From positions 1 to 25,432 of the IMG/VR virus record IMGVR_UViG_3300005468_000056: 25,432 nucleotides of DNA; one strand, 5' to 3'. Below, one piece after another: positions 1 through 7,823 of the stretch. The notes under the pieces were generated by a model. That model saw only the letters and a list, made by a program, of their open reading frames with translations. It was not told the origin of the DNA and made no database searches. Origin of the DNA: a virus. Position numbers and translations under genes: made by a program. Position 1 is the first letter of the stretch. Each line of letters begins with the position of its first letter.

Positions 1-63
1 GTCCAAACCGTTCGGGTAGGGCAGGCCCATCAGCGGCGTGTAGTTCAAATCGAGCGTCGTCAC
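1..63 (-). CDS. Minor tail or tail-tip protein, N-terminal fragment (cut by window edge)
   Basis: A reading frame opens with GTG at 63-61 and runs off the left edge after 21 codons (start MTTLDLNYTPLMGLPYPNG). Its GTG overlaps the TGA of the upstream minor tail gene by four bases (GTGA), the same coupling used elsewhere in this operon, which supports the start. Too little is visible to assign a family. Its place directly after two minor tail genes suggests another tail-tip or fibre component; that is inference from position only. Confidence 0.6.
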   Translation of the reverse strand, partial: MTTLDLNYTPLMGLPYPNGLD

Positions 64-1226
64 ACGAAACCTCCCTCCTCGATATTGCCGATGACCTGCG
101 ACCGGCCGACGCATGACATCGGCGACCCGACGTCGAGCGGCATCGCCAGCGACGAGACGACCTGAACCCGGCTCACCTCACGTTGCGTGATCTCTATCTG
201 GTAGATGTCGCCGAGCTCGACCGACGCGTCGGGCACTTGGGTCCACGTGATTTGGTGGGTGGGGGTGATGCCGGTGCGCAGGCGGGCCTGCGCGGCGGCG
301 AGCGTGCCGCCGTCTGTGGTGGCTGACACACGGCGCATCAGCATCGACTTCAGCCCGAACTTGCCGCCGACGTAGGTGGGGCTGTCCGGGTTGGTGTCCT
401 GCGCGGTGCGCACAAACGGAAGGTCTCCGTTGAGCCGTTCGGCGGTGGCCGTGACCGAGTTGAACATGGAACGGCGGGAGCGGCGCCGGTTCGTCGACAG
501 GATCACCCCGGTCGGCCCGTCGGACAGGGTCATGATCGGCGCGCCGGGGTTGGCCCACGGGTAGCGGCGGGCGACGAACGCGCCGTCGGCCAGCGGATAC
601 CACAGGCCACCCACCGAAGAAAACATTTCGTCCAACGCCGAACCGCGGTTGAATTCCCAGCTCAGACCAGGCATCGGCTGGTTGAACGTGTCGGAGGCGC
701 CGAAGCGGGCCGACGGTACGGCAGCGGTCACGAGCCGCTGAAACTCCGATATACGGTCCGCGCCCTTGATCGAGTTGACGGGGGTGACGAAGTTCGCGTC
801 GAGGACGTCCTGCGCCGGGTCGGATGCGTTGATCGTCACCTGCCCGGTGGTGTCCTCAATGTCGGCATCCTGGATTTTCCCCTTGAAAACCTGCCAAATG
901 TAGCTGAGTGATCTGTCGGCCGGCAGGACACCGCGCCAGATCCGCAGCTCGTTCCCGTTCGGTGCGAGCAGGTCGTCGTCGCTTTCCGGGTAGAGCTGCT
1001 CGGGCACGAACAGGGTCGCGTTGCGGGCCACCTGCGACTGCAGGGTCGCGGTCACCATCGACCCGGGCAGCACGACGAGACTGGCGTCCTCGCGCGGCAC
1101 ATCGGAGCGCAGCTCCTCGAGCACCTCGAGGCGCTGCACGTCGTCCCACACTTCGACACGCAGGTAGTGAATGGGCTGCGTGACAAGCATGTCGCGGTAC
1201 AGCGGGTCGTCTCCACCAGTCAGCAT
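60..1226 (-). CDS. Minor tail protein, DUF5047-like
   Basis: This 388-aa protein starts at ATG 1226, which shares one base with the stop of the preceding gene (TGATG). The upstream extension of the open frame lies inside that gene and is not used. The N-terminal half resembles actinophage minor tail proteins of the DUF5047 type: a strand-rich start (YLRVEVW, about residues 21-27), a Gly-Ser turn (LPGSM, 53-57), then DLLAPNGNELRIWRGV (85-100), a pattern I recognise from that family. The rest is mixed alpha/beta with no signal peptide or membrane span. Following tape measure and another tail protein, it probably forms part of the tail tip or baseplate. The family match is from memory of conserved patterns; the tail-tip role is inferred from gene order. 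Confidence 0.72.
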   Translation of the reverse strand: MLTGGDDPLYRDMLVTQPIHYLRVEVWDDVQRLEVLEELRSDVPREDASLVVLPGSMVTATLQSQVARNATLFVPEQLYPESDDDLLAPNGNELRIWRGVLPADRSLSYIWQVFKGKIQDADIEDTTGQVTINASDPAQDVLDANFVTPVNSIKGADRISEFQRLVTAAVPSARFGASDTFNQPMPGLSWEFNRGSALDEMFSSVGGLWYPLADGAFVARRYPWANPGAPIMTLSDGPTGVILSTNRRRSRRSMFNSVTATAERLNGDLPFVRTAQDTNPDSPTYVGGKFGLKSMLMRRVSATTDGGTLAAAQARLRTGITPTHQITWTQVPDASVELGDIYQIEITQREVSRVQVVSSLAMPLDVGSPMSCVGRSQVIGNIEEGGFV

Positions 1227-2671
1227 CAGGCACCGTTCCGCAGCTGCGTGAAGGTACGCCCGCCAGTGTTGACGGCGTTGAACGACGCAAACTGGGCGTT
1301 CATCTCGTCGAAGGTGCGCAGCGACGCGAACGACACCTGGCCCGGCCCGTACGGGGAGGCGTTGCCGTAGAGAAGGTCGGTATAGGTCAGCCCGGCCATT
1401 TTGATCGCATTCCACGAGGTGTACGTGTCGCACAAGTCGTTGACACGGGCGCCACACACACCGTTGGCCGGGCCGGCGGGGCGGGCCATGAGCCGATGCG
1501 GCAGGGTGAAGATCCGCGGAGGGATACGGTGGTCGGCCAACGCCCGATCTACCGTGTAATCGCCGACCGAAATGTACCGTTCGGCGATGCCGTATTCGGC
1601 GGGGGCCTGGAAGAACAGCACCGTTCCGGGTTTGAGCGTCGCCTTGAGGTCGTCGCGGTCAGTGAACAGCCGCGTGATCACCGTGAGAGTGGATTCGCCC
1701 GACCTGCGTTTGCGGACGTGGGGCACAGGAAACTCGCGGTTGACACCTTCGAACAGCACCGTGCCCGCACCAACACGCTCCTGCGGCCCGTAGGACTGGA
1801 CCATCATCCCGGACGAGGTGTCGCAGGCGATCTGCGGGCCGGCCATGCATTTGGTCATGGCCCGGTCGTGGCACGGGTAGACCGGGTCTTTCAGGTAGAA
1901 CGGGAAGGTGGCGGTGACGGTGACCGTGGCCGAGAGGGCGAAGAACCCGGACGGCTGGTATTGGCCCAGCTCGAATTGGTCGACGTAGAACAGCGTCGAC
2001 GCGGGCGCGATCCCAGTCACCTCAAAATTGATCTGGGCTGTGGCGGCGTCGGTCGGCGGGGTGGTGGTCAGATACATGTAACGCCATTCGGCGTCGTCGA
2101 GCACCTCGAGCGGCGTGACCACGGTCGTGCCGGTCTGTGTGCCGCCGGCCGTGAAGAACTTGATGGAGAGCCGGACCGAATTCCAGCCCTGCGGGGTGAG
2201 CGCCCACGCCGACACGGTCACGTCACGGGTCGGGTCGACGGGGATCGCATCCTGGCGGATCACGTTGGAGAACGTCGGCGAGCCGGCCGGGGTGAGCCGG
2301 CCCGAGTTGGCGCCCGAGTGGGCGAACGTCGCCGACTGGACGAGCGTCCCACCGATGCCCTGCCACGGTGCGGTGCCTGCCTCAAACGACGAGTTGAGCG
2401 CCTTGTTCACGTACGAGTCTGCCGGTTCGGTGCGGTATTGCACGGCTGTGTTCAGCGGCGGTTCGGTGTCCCACCAGACGCCCTTGGAGCAGTTGAGCAG
2501 CAGATCACCGGCCGCGTTGTAGGCCACATATGGGCGCAGCAGAACCTGCTCGCCGGTCACGGTGTTGATCCGGATCACACGGGCGTACTGCACGGCCGGC
2601 TGGTCGGACCAGTCGACGTCGATGCGCACATACGCCTCGTCGGGGAAAGTCGTCGCGGTGATCGTCGGCAC
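1226..2671 (-). CDS. Minor tail protein with inserted carbohydrate-binding-like module
   Basis: A 481-aa protein with a GTG start at 2671, directly abutting the tape measure stop (TAG then GTG). Three parts are visible. Residues 1-85 form a beta-rich N-terminal domain. Residues 89-237 look like a CBM4/CenC-type jelly roll: N-x-x-LNSSFEAG at the start, a conserved Trp, VSAWA near 153, a W-R-Y pair near 196, and YVDQFELGQ at the end (229-237). Residues 240-481 resemble a distal-tail-type domain with DPVYPCHD and a strand-rich core. CBM4/CenC modules bind glycans, so a host-surface contact is plausible. The module looks inserted between two halves of a tail protein. Tail-tip location is supported by neighbours; the glycan-binding role is inference. 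Confidence 0.75.
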   Translation of the reverse strand: MPTITATTFPDEAYVRIDVDWSDQPAVQYARVIRINTVTGEQVLLRPYVAYNAAGDLLLNCSKGVWWDTEPPLNTAVQYRTEPADSYVNKALNSSFEAGTAPWQGIGGTLVQSATFAHSGANSGRLTPAGSPTFSNVIRQDAIPVDPTRDVTVSAWALTPQGWNSVRLSIKFFTAGGTQTGTTVVTPLEVLDDAEWRYMYLTTTPPTDAATAQINFEVTGIAPASTLFYVDQFELGQYQPSGFFALSATVTVTATFPFYLKDPVYPCHDRAMTKCMAGPQIACDTSSGMMVQSYGPQERVGAGTVLFEGVNREFPVPHVRKRRSGESTLTVITRLFTDRDDLKATLKPGTVLFFQAPAEYGIAERYISVGDYTVDRALADHRIPPRIFTLPHRLMARPAGPANGVCGARVNDLCDTYTSWNAIKMAGLTYTDLLYGNASPYGPGQVSFASLRTFDEMNAQFASFNAVNTGGRTFTQLRNGA

Positions 2672-4408
2672 CTATCCCACCAACCTCGGTTGCTGCGCCA
2701 GGGTCCGCGCGGTGCCCTTGTTCGAGCTGCGGATGGTCTTGACTATGCGGGCCTGGAAAGGTTCGCCGTCGAACACGGCGTAGACGGTCATGTTCGGGTC
2801 GCCGAGGACCGCAGTCACGCGCGGGTCCTGCGCGACCGCGCGGGCGCGGGCGGGATCGTCGAGCGGGATGATCGCCTCGTCGCCGGCTTCGCCGGCCAGC
2901 GACGGGCCGTCGGTGATGCCGCCGCGGGCGAATCCGGGCAGGAACCCGGCGATGAACCCGACCAGCGGGTTACCGCCGAAGGCTTTAGTCCGGTTGAAGA
3001 ACCGCTCGAGGGCGTCGCCTGCGTCATCGAAAGCCTCGATAGCCATCGCGAAAAGGTGGATCAGGTTAGCGACCTGCTCGGCTACCCAAATCAGGATGAT
3101 GCCGAAATCGTGCGCCAAGGTGATCATGTTTTCGATGAATTCTTTACCGTCCGGGGACTGGAAGAATTCACGCAGCCGCTTGATCGACTCGGCGACGTCC
3201 TCGAGGAACCGCTGCCCCGCCTCGTCGGTCGTGCCGAACATGTCTTTGAGCAGGCCCAGAAGCTCGCCTGTGACGTCGCCCAGGTCGGACATGGTGGTGA
3301 ACGCCGACTCGAGGAAGCTCTGAAAGGAGCCGTCGGCGACCGAGCGCTCGAGGAAGCTCGCGAACTTCTCGACGCCTTCGCCGAGCCGGTCGAAGAATGC
3401 CGAGATGGCAGGTAGCGACGCATTGGCGATGGTGAACATCGAGTCGAGGAAGTGGATCAGGACGGGGCCGCCGCGGTTGATTCCGTCGGCCACATGTTCG
3501 AACAGGTTCGCCAGGAAGGTCACAAACTTGGGGGTGGCCAGCAGCTGGAGCAGCTGGGAGACGACCCCGCCGAGGGCAAAGGCCACGTTGGACAGTCCGC
3601 CGTTGAGCGGGCCGGCTATCGCGTTGATCAGGCGCGTGAAGTCGCCAGAGATCCGGCCGAAGAACGCTTCCTGCACGCTCTTACGGATCTGTGAGAATAC
3701 GGGCATAAGGGACTTGAATTCGCGGAGAACACCCGCGGCCGACGGTGTCAGCTTCTTGAGCGATTCGTTGAATTTGTCCATGTCGCCGGATACGAGCGCG
3801 CTTATCGCGTCGCCCAATCCGATGAACACCAGCACGAGCGGCGCCAAGGTGGCGATCAGCCCGAGCCCGATGCCGGGCACCGCGCCGAGCAGGCCGATCA
3901 GCGAGAACAGCGCGCCGCCCAGCGCGAACACGGCCGAGGTCAATAGGGGAATGACCACCACGAGGATGCCGGCGGTGATGAGGAACCCGCCGAGGCCGGC
4001 CAGGAATTCGGGCGCGATCAACGCCGCGCCGATCTTCGATATGCCCGAGCCGAGGAACGAGAAGAACTCGCCTAGCTTGCCGCCCTGACCGAAGAACGAG
4101 GACCCGGCCCGGAAGATCTCCCCGGTGAACAGCTCGGCGAACCCGGAGCCGGCCACCTCACCGACCTTGGATAGGTCGTGCACGATCTCGGGGCGGTGCC
4201 GGCGCAACGCGCGCAGGAACCGGACTTCCCACTCGTCGCCGCTGCGCTCCCCGGCGTCGCCGAGCGCATGCACAAGACCGTCGTATTTGTCGCTTTTCGA
4301 GGCGGCGCGGGTGGCACGGTCGATCGAGCGTTCAAGCTCACGCTCGTACCGTTCGGTTTCGGCGACGACCTCGATAAAGGCCTCGCCTTCCTTCCGCCCG
4401 ACTGCCAC
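2672..4408 (-). CDS. Tape measure protein
   Basis: A 578-aa protein that sets tail length and is threaded through the tail tube. It has a charged helical N-terminus (1-80), a long hydrophobic tract rich in Gly, Leu and Val (about 127-206) with several membrane-compatible spans, then amphipathic helices. The C-terminal signature FARGGITDGPSLAGEAGDEA (493-512), followed by IIPLDDP, is typical of actinophage and Gram-positive phage tape measures. The start is GTG at 4408 and no strong ribosome site precedes it, only AGGGTG. It follows the two chaperone genes, as expected. At about 0.15 nm per residue, 578 residues predict a rather short tail near 85-90 nm; this uses the standard helical-ruler rule, not measurement. 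A terminator-like hairpin lies between it and the chaperones. Confidence 0.95.
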   Translation of the reverse strand: MAVGRKEGEAFIEVVAETERYERELERSIDRATRAASKSDKYDGLVHALGDAGERSGDEWEVRFLRALRRHRPEIVHDLSKVGEVAGSGFAELFTGEIFRAGSSFFGQGGKLGEFFSFLGSGISKIGAALIAPEFLAGLGGFLITAGILVVVIPLLTSAVFALGGALFSLIGLLGAVPGIGLGLIATLAPLVLVFIGLGDAISALVSGDMDKFNESLKKLTPSAAGVLREFKSLMPVFSQIRKSVQEAFFGRISGDFTRLINAIAGPLNGGLSNVAFALGGVVSQLLQLLATPKFVTFLANLFEHVADGINRGGPVLIHFLDSMFTIANASLPAISAFFDRLGEGVEKFASFLERSVADGSFQSFLESAFTTMSDLGDVTGELLGLLKDMFGTTDEAGQRFLEDVAESIKRLREFFQSPDGKEFIENMITLAHDFGIILIWVAEQVANLIHLFAMAIEAFDDAGDALERFFNRTKAFGGNPLVGFIAGFLPGFARGGITDGPSLAGEAGDEAIIPLDDPARARAVAQDPRVTAVLGDPNMTVYAVFDGEPFQARIVKTIRSSNKGTARTLAQQPRLVG

Positions 4409-4420
4409 ACGATCACCCTA
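4409..4420 (-). promoter_or_regulatory. Possible -10 element before tape measure gene
   Basis: On the minus strand TAGGGT (4420-4415) lies six bases before the GTG start at 4408. This hexamer and spacing are the same as those upstream of the plus-strand gene at 15673. It fits the TANNNT -10 element of an actinobacterial leaderless promoter, but no good -35 is present. AGGGTG in the same place could instead be a weak ribosome site. Confidence 0.3.
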
Positions 4421-4432
4421 GAGACACAAACA

Positions 4433-4458
4433 CCCCACGCACGCAAGGTGACGTGGGG
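4433..4458 (-). terminator. Intrinsic-terminator-like hairpin between chaperone and tape measure genes
   Basis: CCCCACG (4433-4439) pairs with CGTGGGG (4452-4458), and CAC/GTG can extend the stem into the loop. Read leftward, the stem is followed by TGTTTGTGTCTC, a moderate T-rich tract. It lies in the 74-base gap between the second chaperone and the tape measure gene, so it probably lowers or stages read-through rather than ending the operon. Confidence 0.5.
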
Positions 4459-4482
4459 CGTCGGGTTTTTGCTCGAGGTGTT

Positions 4483-5055
4483 CTACTCGTCGCCGTAGCC
4501 GGCGCCGCCGTTGGCCATCATCATTTCGAGGGCACGCTCGGCGGCCTCTTCGTTCCAGTTGTCGTGGTCGAGCATGTCGGCCGGTGGCATGGCCAGCTCG
4601 TTGAGCCACTTCGTCCGGTCTTCCTTCGACTTGTACTCGAGGATTTTCGCGTTCACCGCGGCGAGCACGGCGGCGAGCGGCTGCCGCTGTAGGTCGACAC
4701 CGGACATGATGAGCAGGCCGCCCACCATGTCGAACTGGTGGTAGAGGACACCCATTAGCTTCCCGGCCGACCACCACGGCCACCCTGAGATCATCTCGAG
4801 TGCGTCGCGGTTGGCCTGCACAAGGTCGTCGTGGGTGACGTGGCCTTCGTATTGGGCGTCCATGAGCAGCTCGCGCTCGTCGTCGCCGAGCAGGCCGGGC
4901 AGGTAGGACAGGTGTCCGGTTTCGAAGCTGGCGATGAGCCAGTCGGCGGCGGGTAGCGGCGGGATACGGAAGATGTGCGGGTAGCCGTTCGCGCCGAGCA
5001 CGTTCGGGAAGGTTCTCTCGTACGCCCACAGGCGCAGGGCTGCGAGCGCCTCCAT
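4483..5055 (-). CDS. Tail assembly chaperone, second (distal) component
   Basis: A 190-aa, mostly helical acidic protein placed between the first chaperone and the tape measure gene, where the gpGT-type chaperone of siphophages is found. It is rich in Trp in its middle (ISGWPWWSAGK) and ends with NWNEEAAERALEMMMANGG. Its ATG at 5055 is in the same frame as the upstream chaperone, separated from that gene's TAA by a single CCC codon, and no purine-rich ribosome site is visible before it. Most phages reach this product by a programmed -1 frameshift; here the frames are identical, so reinitiation or stop-codon readthrough is more likely. The assignment depends on gene order and general character rather than a clear motif. 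Confidence 0.72.
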   Translation of the reverse strand: MEALAALRLWAYERTFPNVLGANGYPHIFRIPPLPAADWLIASFETGHLSYLPGLLGDDERELLMDAQYEGHVTHDDLVQANRDALEMISGWPWWSAGKLMGVLYHQFDMVGGLLIMSGVDLQRQPLAAVLAAVNAKILEYKSKEDRTKWLNELAMPPADMLDHDNWNEEAAERALEMMMANGGAGYGDE

Positions 5056-5058
5056 GGG

Positions 5059-5517
5059 TTATCGGGCCAGTCGGCCGGTGGTCTTCTTCGCCCGGCGCGT
5101 CGCGCGGTTGCCGCCGAGCGGCTCGCCGGTTTGGGCGTTGTGCGCCTCGATGATCAGGGCCGGGATGTCGGCGACGTGCTGCCACTTGATCGACTTGTCG
5201 GCCATGCCGTCCTGGATGAAGTCCCAGTCGGCCTGGTCGAGCAGCAGGGTCTGCAGGATGGTTTGGAACCGGCCGGCGTGTTTCATGCCCTCCCGGTTGA
5301 GCCGAGCGGCTTCCTGCACGACCGGATGCTCGGCGGTGCGGGCGGCGCCGAGCGCCTCGAGCTCGGGGAGGATCTCGTCCATGCGGCGCATGTGCCGGCG
5401 GAAGAACTCCTGGGAGGCGATCAGCACGGCGAGCTGGTCTTCGTTCGGCAGGATGACCCGCATGTCGCGGTTCTCGAACGTGATCTGAAACTCGGTGGGT
5501 GTGTCTACGGTGGTCAC
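5059..5517 (-). CDS. Tail assembly chaperone, first component
   Basis: A 152-aa protein with a short beta-rich N-terminus (about 1-25) and then helices, ending in a basic tail (NRATRRAKKTTGRLAR). This layout and its place before a second chaperone and the tape measure gene fit the gpG-type chaperone that coats the tape measure during tail tube assembly. The start is GTG at 5517, eight bases after the stop of the gp10-like gene; the preceding bases give only a weak ribosome site. I looked for an X-XXY-YYZ slippery heptamer near the 3' end and found none. The TAA stop is followed in frame by CCC and the ATG of the next gene. Confidence 0.78.
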   Translation of the reverse strand: MTTVDTPTEFQITFENRDMRVILPNEDQLAVLIASQEFFRRHMRRMDEILPELEALGAARTAEHPVVQEAARLNREGMKHAGRFQTILQTLLLDQADWDFIQDGMADKSIKWQHVADIPALIIEAHNAQTGEPLGGNRATRRAKKTTGRLAR

Positions 5518-5524
5518 ACCGACA

Positions 5525-5956
5525 TCATAGGTGGTGTGTCCGGCTGACGCGGAACCCGCGCGGGGTGGCGACCTCGACCAGCGACTCGTACAGCCACGGT
5601 CGCCCGCGCGCGTGGGCGGGCGAGTAGACCGCTTTCACGATCACCGTCCGGCCGGCGATCTTGAACTTGAGAGCTTTCTTGTTCACGGGGAAGATCGGCT
5701 CGGTGCGTGACCATCCGTCGTGCACGGGCACCGCGTAGGGCACGAGCACGCGGACGGTACCGACCACGCGGGTGAAGTGGCGGACCACCTTCACCACGTG
5801 CGAGGCCCGCATCAGGCCGGTATCAACCGGCGAGGTTACCTTCGCCCGGTTCTGTGTGCCGCGTGTCGTCTGCAGCACCAGCCGCTCCGCCACTTGCATC
5901 GAGTCGGCCCGTGCTCGAGCGCGGTCGACTTTCACGCGGACGCGCACTCTTGCCAC
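5525..5956 (-). CDS. HK97 gp10-like head-tail joining or tail completion protein
   Basis: I place the start at GTG 5956: GGAGGAGG lies nine bases upstream and the frame then reads VARVRVRVKV. The longer upstream frame is Arg/Pro-rich shadow sequence overlapping another gene. The 143-aa product has a basic N-terminal helix and then the gp10-family pattern: SPVDTGLMRAS near residue 40, YAVPVHDG near 73, and GRPWLYESL near 121. HK97 gp10-like proteins act at the head-tail junction or tail terminus, and the position just before the tail chaperones agrees. The gene overlaps the preceding 125-aa gene by 134 bases in another frame, much longer than other overlaps here. Confidence 0.8.
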   Translation of the reverse strand: MARVRVRVKVDRARARADSMQVAERLVLQTTRGTQNRAKVTSPVDTGLMRASHVVKVVRHFTRVVGTVRVLVPYAVPVHDGWSRTEPIFPVNKKALKFKIAGRTVIVKAVYSPAHARGRPWLYESLVEVATPRGFRVSRTHHL

Positions 5957-6200
5957 CGGTCGTCGCCTCCTCCGTGCTCTCCTCGCCGGCTGGGGCGGCT
6001 TCGACGTCCTCGGTGTCGGCCGCCGGCTCGGCGGGCGGGTCGAGGAACACTGCGGCGTGCGCCGAAACGAGCTCGGCTGCCCGCTCGGGTGCGACGTCGA
6101 CGATCTGGCCTTTGACGCCCACACCGACGACCGAGAACACCAGACGGATCGCGATCACTTCCGCGGCCTCTTGCGCGGTCACTTCTTCGTCAGCACTCAT
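5823..6200 (-). CDS. Small acidic connector-region protein, function unknown
   Basis: A 125-aa protein from ATG 6200, overlapping the end of the 398-aa gene by 11 bases; AAAGGTGA lies about ten bases upstream. The first 55 residues form a compact alpha/beta segment (VVGVGVKGQIVDVAPERAAE, then LVSAHAAVF) of a kind often seen in small actinophage head-tail region proteins, where a strand is followed by a helix with Ala-rich ending. Residues 55-85 are acidic, Ala/Glu/Pro-rich and probably disordered. Residues from about 82 on are encoded by DNA that also encodes the gp10-like protein in another frame, so the C-terminal third may be a non-functional extension. I cannot assign a function. Confidence 0.68.
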   Translation of the reverse strand: MSADEEVTAQEAAEVIAIRLVFSVVGVGVKGQIVDVAPERAAELVSAHAAVFLDPPAEPAADTEDVEAAPAGEESTEEATTGGKSARPRESRPRSSTGRLDASGGAAGAADDTRHTEPGEGNLAG

Positions 6201-7386
6201 TGCAGTTGATCACCTTTATGGTTATGGACAGCGCGTGTTGGAAACAGGCGCCGTCGGGGCCGGTTTTCTGCCATGACCCGATCACCATATCGTCGGGCAC
6301 GGTCAACGGTATGGCGTTGAAACAGCAGTTGATCGTCTTGCGCATGGCCTGGACGTCGGCGAGCACCTGCGCGTGGAAGGCGTTGAGCTCGGCGATCGTG
6401 GGCAGGACCTGCTCGGTGCCGATCGGCGGGCAACGGCCGATGCCCAGCTCGAGCACAAGACCGTACGCGGCCGGGCATATTTGAGCCTGCAGCGAAGTGT
6501 CGGAGGAAGGAAAGGTTTCGTCGGAGGTGATGAACCAGTCGACGAAACGGACCCACGCCGAGCCGCATTTGCACTCGTCCTCGTTCAACGCGATGCCCAT
6601 CGACGGCAAGGTCGCGTCGAAGCGGAACCCGATCCGGGCGGGGCGTTGCGCGGCGGGCAGCGCCTCGAGCTGGGCCGTCCAGCAGTCCAGCAGGCGTTGC
6701 GCGATCGGCGAGAACAGGGTGTCGTCGACGACCACACCGGGCGCGGTCGCGGTCATGCCCAGGACGGGGACGGGCAGCACAATGTCGAGGGTGGCGGTGG
6801 CTGCGGTGGTGACGGCCGCCGCGACGGTGGGCACTGGCAGGGTGATTGCCAGGGTGGCGGTGATGTCGGCGGCTGCATCGTCGATCGCGATGTCGACCGC
6901 GAACCCGCCGAGGACGAACGTCTCATCGTCGGGTGGGACCGTGGCTACGCCGCCGTCTTTGAAAATGCAGTTACCCGACAGGCTTCCATTGACCGGATTA
7001 CCGAAACCGCCCTTAAACCAATAATTCGATGTCTCGGTGTCGGGGTGGAAGATCGTAGCGAAGTAGAAGTCGTTCTGCACCAACGCCGTCTGGGCAACGC
7101 CGGGGACCGCGATCTCGAGCCCGGCTGCTCCGGCCAGACCACCAATATCGATGTTCTGTATCAGCGTCGACGCGCTGATGGGCGATGCTCGCTTCCACAG
7201 CTGGACCCGGGTTCCTGCAGCGAACACACCGGCGTTGTTCATTTTGACGTACATCGCGACGACCTTTTTACCCGCCGCGTTGGTTTTGAAGTTCCAGCCG
7301 AGTTGATGTGAGGTGCCGCCGATGGCGCCAACCTGGTTGATCGACTGAAGGTTTGCGGTGTTAGTGAGCAGCCGTTCGACAGCCAT
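6190..7386 (-). CDS. Composite virion protein: DUF4082-like domain, repeat linker, connector-type domain
   Basis: A 398-aa protein with a clear ribosome site (GGGAGGT, eight bases before ATG 7386). Residues 1-170 resemble a DUF4082-like jelly roll: HQLGWNF, a central VQLWKR, and QNDFYFATIFHPD. Residues 174-215 hold two similar units of about 21 residues (ITATLAITLPVP and ATATLDIVLPVP). Residues 222-398 match a conserved actinophage connector-region family: RIGFRFD, NEDECKCGSAWVR, GLVLELGIGRCPP, VIGSWQKTGPDGACF and a Cys-rich end (NCNEC). The C-terminal domain is usually a stand-alone protein in this genome position, so the jelly roll looks like an added surface domain. I do not know its exact role; head-tail junction or tail terminator are both possible. 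Confidence 0.75.
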   Translation of the reverse strand: MAVERLLTNTANLQSINQVGAIGGTSHQLGWNFKTNAAGKKVVAMYVKMNNAGVFAAGTRVQLWKRASPISASTLIQNIDIGGLAGAAGLEIAVPGVAQTALVQNDFYFATIFHPDTETSNYWFKGGFGNPVNGSLSGNCIFKDGGVATVPPDDETFVLGGFAVDIAIDDAAADITATLAITLPVPTVAAAVTTAATATLDIVLPVPVLGMTATAPGVVVDDTLFSPIAQRLLDCWTAQLEALPAAQRPARIGFRFDATLPSMGIALNEDECKCGSAWVRFVDWFITSDETFPSSDTSLQAQICPAAYGLVLELGIGRCPPIGTEQVLPTIAELNAFHAQVLADVQAMRKTINCCFNAIPLTVPDDMVIGSWQKTGPDGACFQHALSITIKVINCNEC

Positions 7387-7401
7387 CGCCTGTCACCTCC
7401 C

Positions 7402-7812
7402 CTATGTTTCGGGTGTGGTCATGGTGCCCGCGGTCAGGTTGATGTTCTGCCCGATCGCGACCGTGGCATTGTCGAGGATCATGTCGGTGCCGGCAACGCC
7501 CGCGGTGCCGTCCATGACCGTCGCGCCGGTCGAGTCTTTGGCCCTCCACCATCCTGCGGTGCCGGCGGCGACAGCCACAGCGGTGATCACAGGGGTGGCG
7601 TCGAGGGTCGCGACACCGACCGCGGCCACACTGAACGACGGGTCGGCCAGGGTGAACGTGAACAGCAGTGTGCCCGTTGCCCCGGCTTGCGGGTTGGCCG
7701 GTTTACCGCCCGTACGCACCTCGATCGTGGCCGCGCCCGGGCCGGCGTCGAACCGGGCGGTGGTCGCGTCGGTGTTGGCGTTACGGGTCGGCGTGGCCAG
7801 TCCTATCGCCAT
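7402..7812 (-). CDS. Conserved actinophage structural protein, role unknown
   Basis: A 136-aa, beta-rich, Ala/Thr/Gly-rich protein. It begins MAIGLATPTRNANTD, continues with FDAGPGAATIEVRTG and GTLLFTFTLADPSF, and includes GTAGWWRAKDSTGATVMDG. I recognise this pattern from actinobacterial phages and prophages, where it lies close to the head-to-tail adaptor as here, but it has no settled function. It is ten bases downstream of the adaptor gene, with AGGAAGGTGATCT as the ribosome-site region before ATG 7812. No membrane span or signal peptide is present. A virion component near the neck is likely from position. Confidence 0.75.
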   Translation of the reverse strand: MAIGLATPTRNANTDATTARFDAGPGAATIEVRTGGKPANPQAGATGTLLFTFTLADPSFSVAAVGVATLDATPVITAVAVAAGTAGWWRAKDSTGATVMDGTAGVAGTDMILDNATVAIGQNINLTAGTMTTPET

Positions 7813-7823
7813 AGATCACCTTC

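Noticed and set aside
1496-3415. Long plus-strand open frame (639 codons) opposite the tape measure and minor tail genes
   Set aside because: It is Arg/Gly/His-rich with no recognisable domain, has no ribosome site at the start and lies antisense to a clear tape measure protein. High G+C removes stop codons and creates such frames.
4418-5185. Minus-strand 255-codon frame overlapping both chaperones in a third frame
   Set aside because: Composition is Arg/Pro-rich and it has no family pattern. The chaperone frames have normal composition. It would be the frame reached by a frameshift at the end of the first chaperone, but no slippery site was seen.
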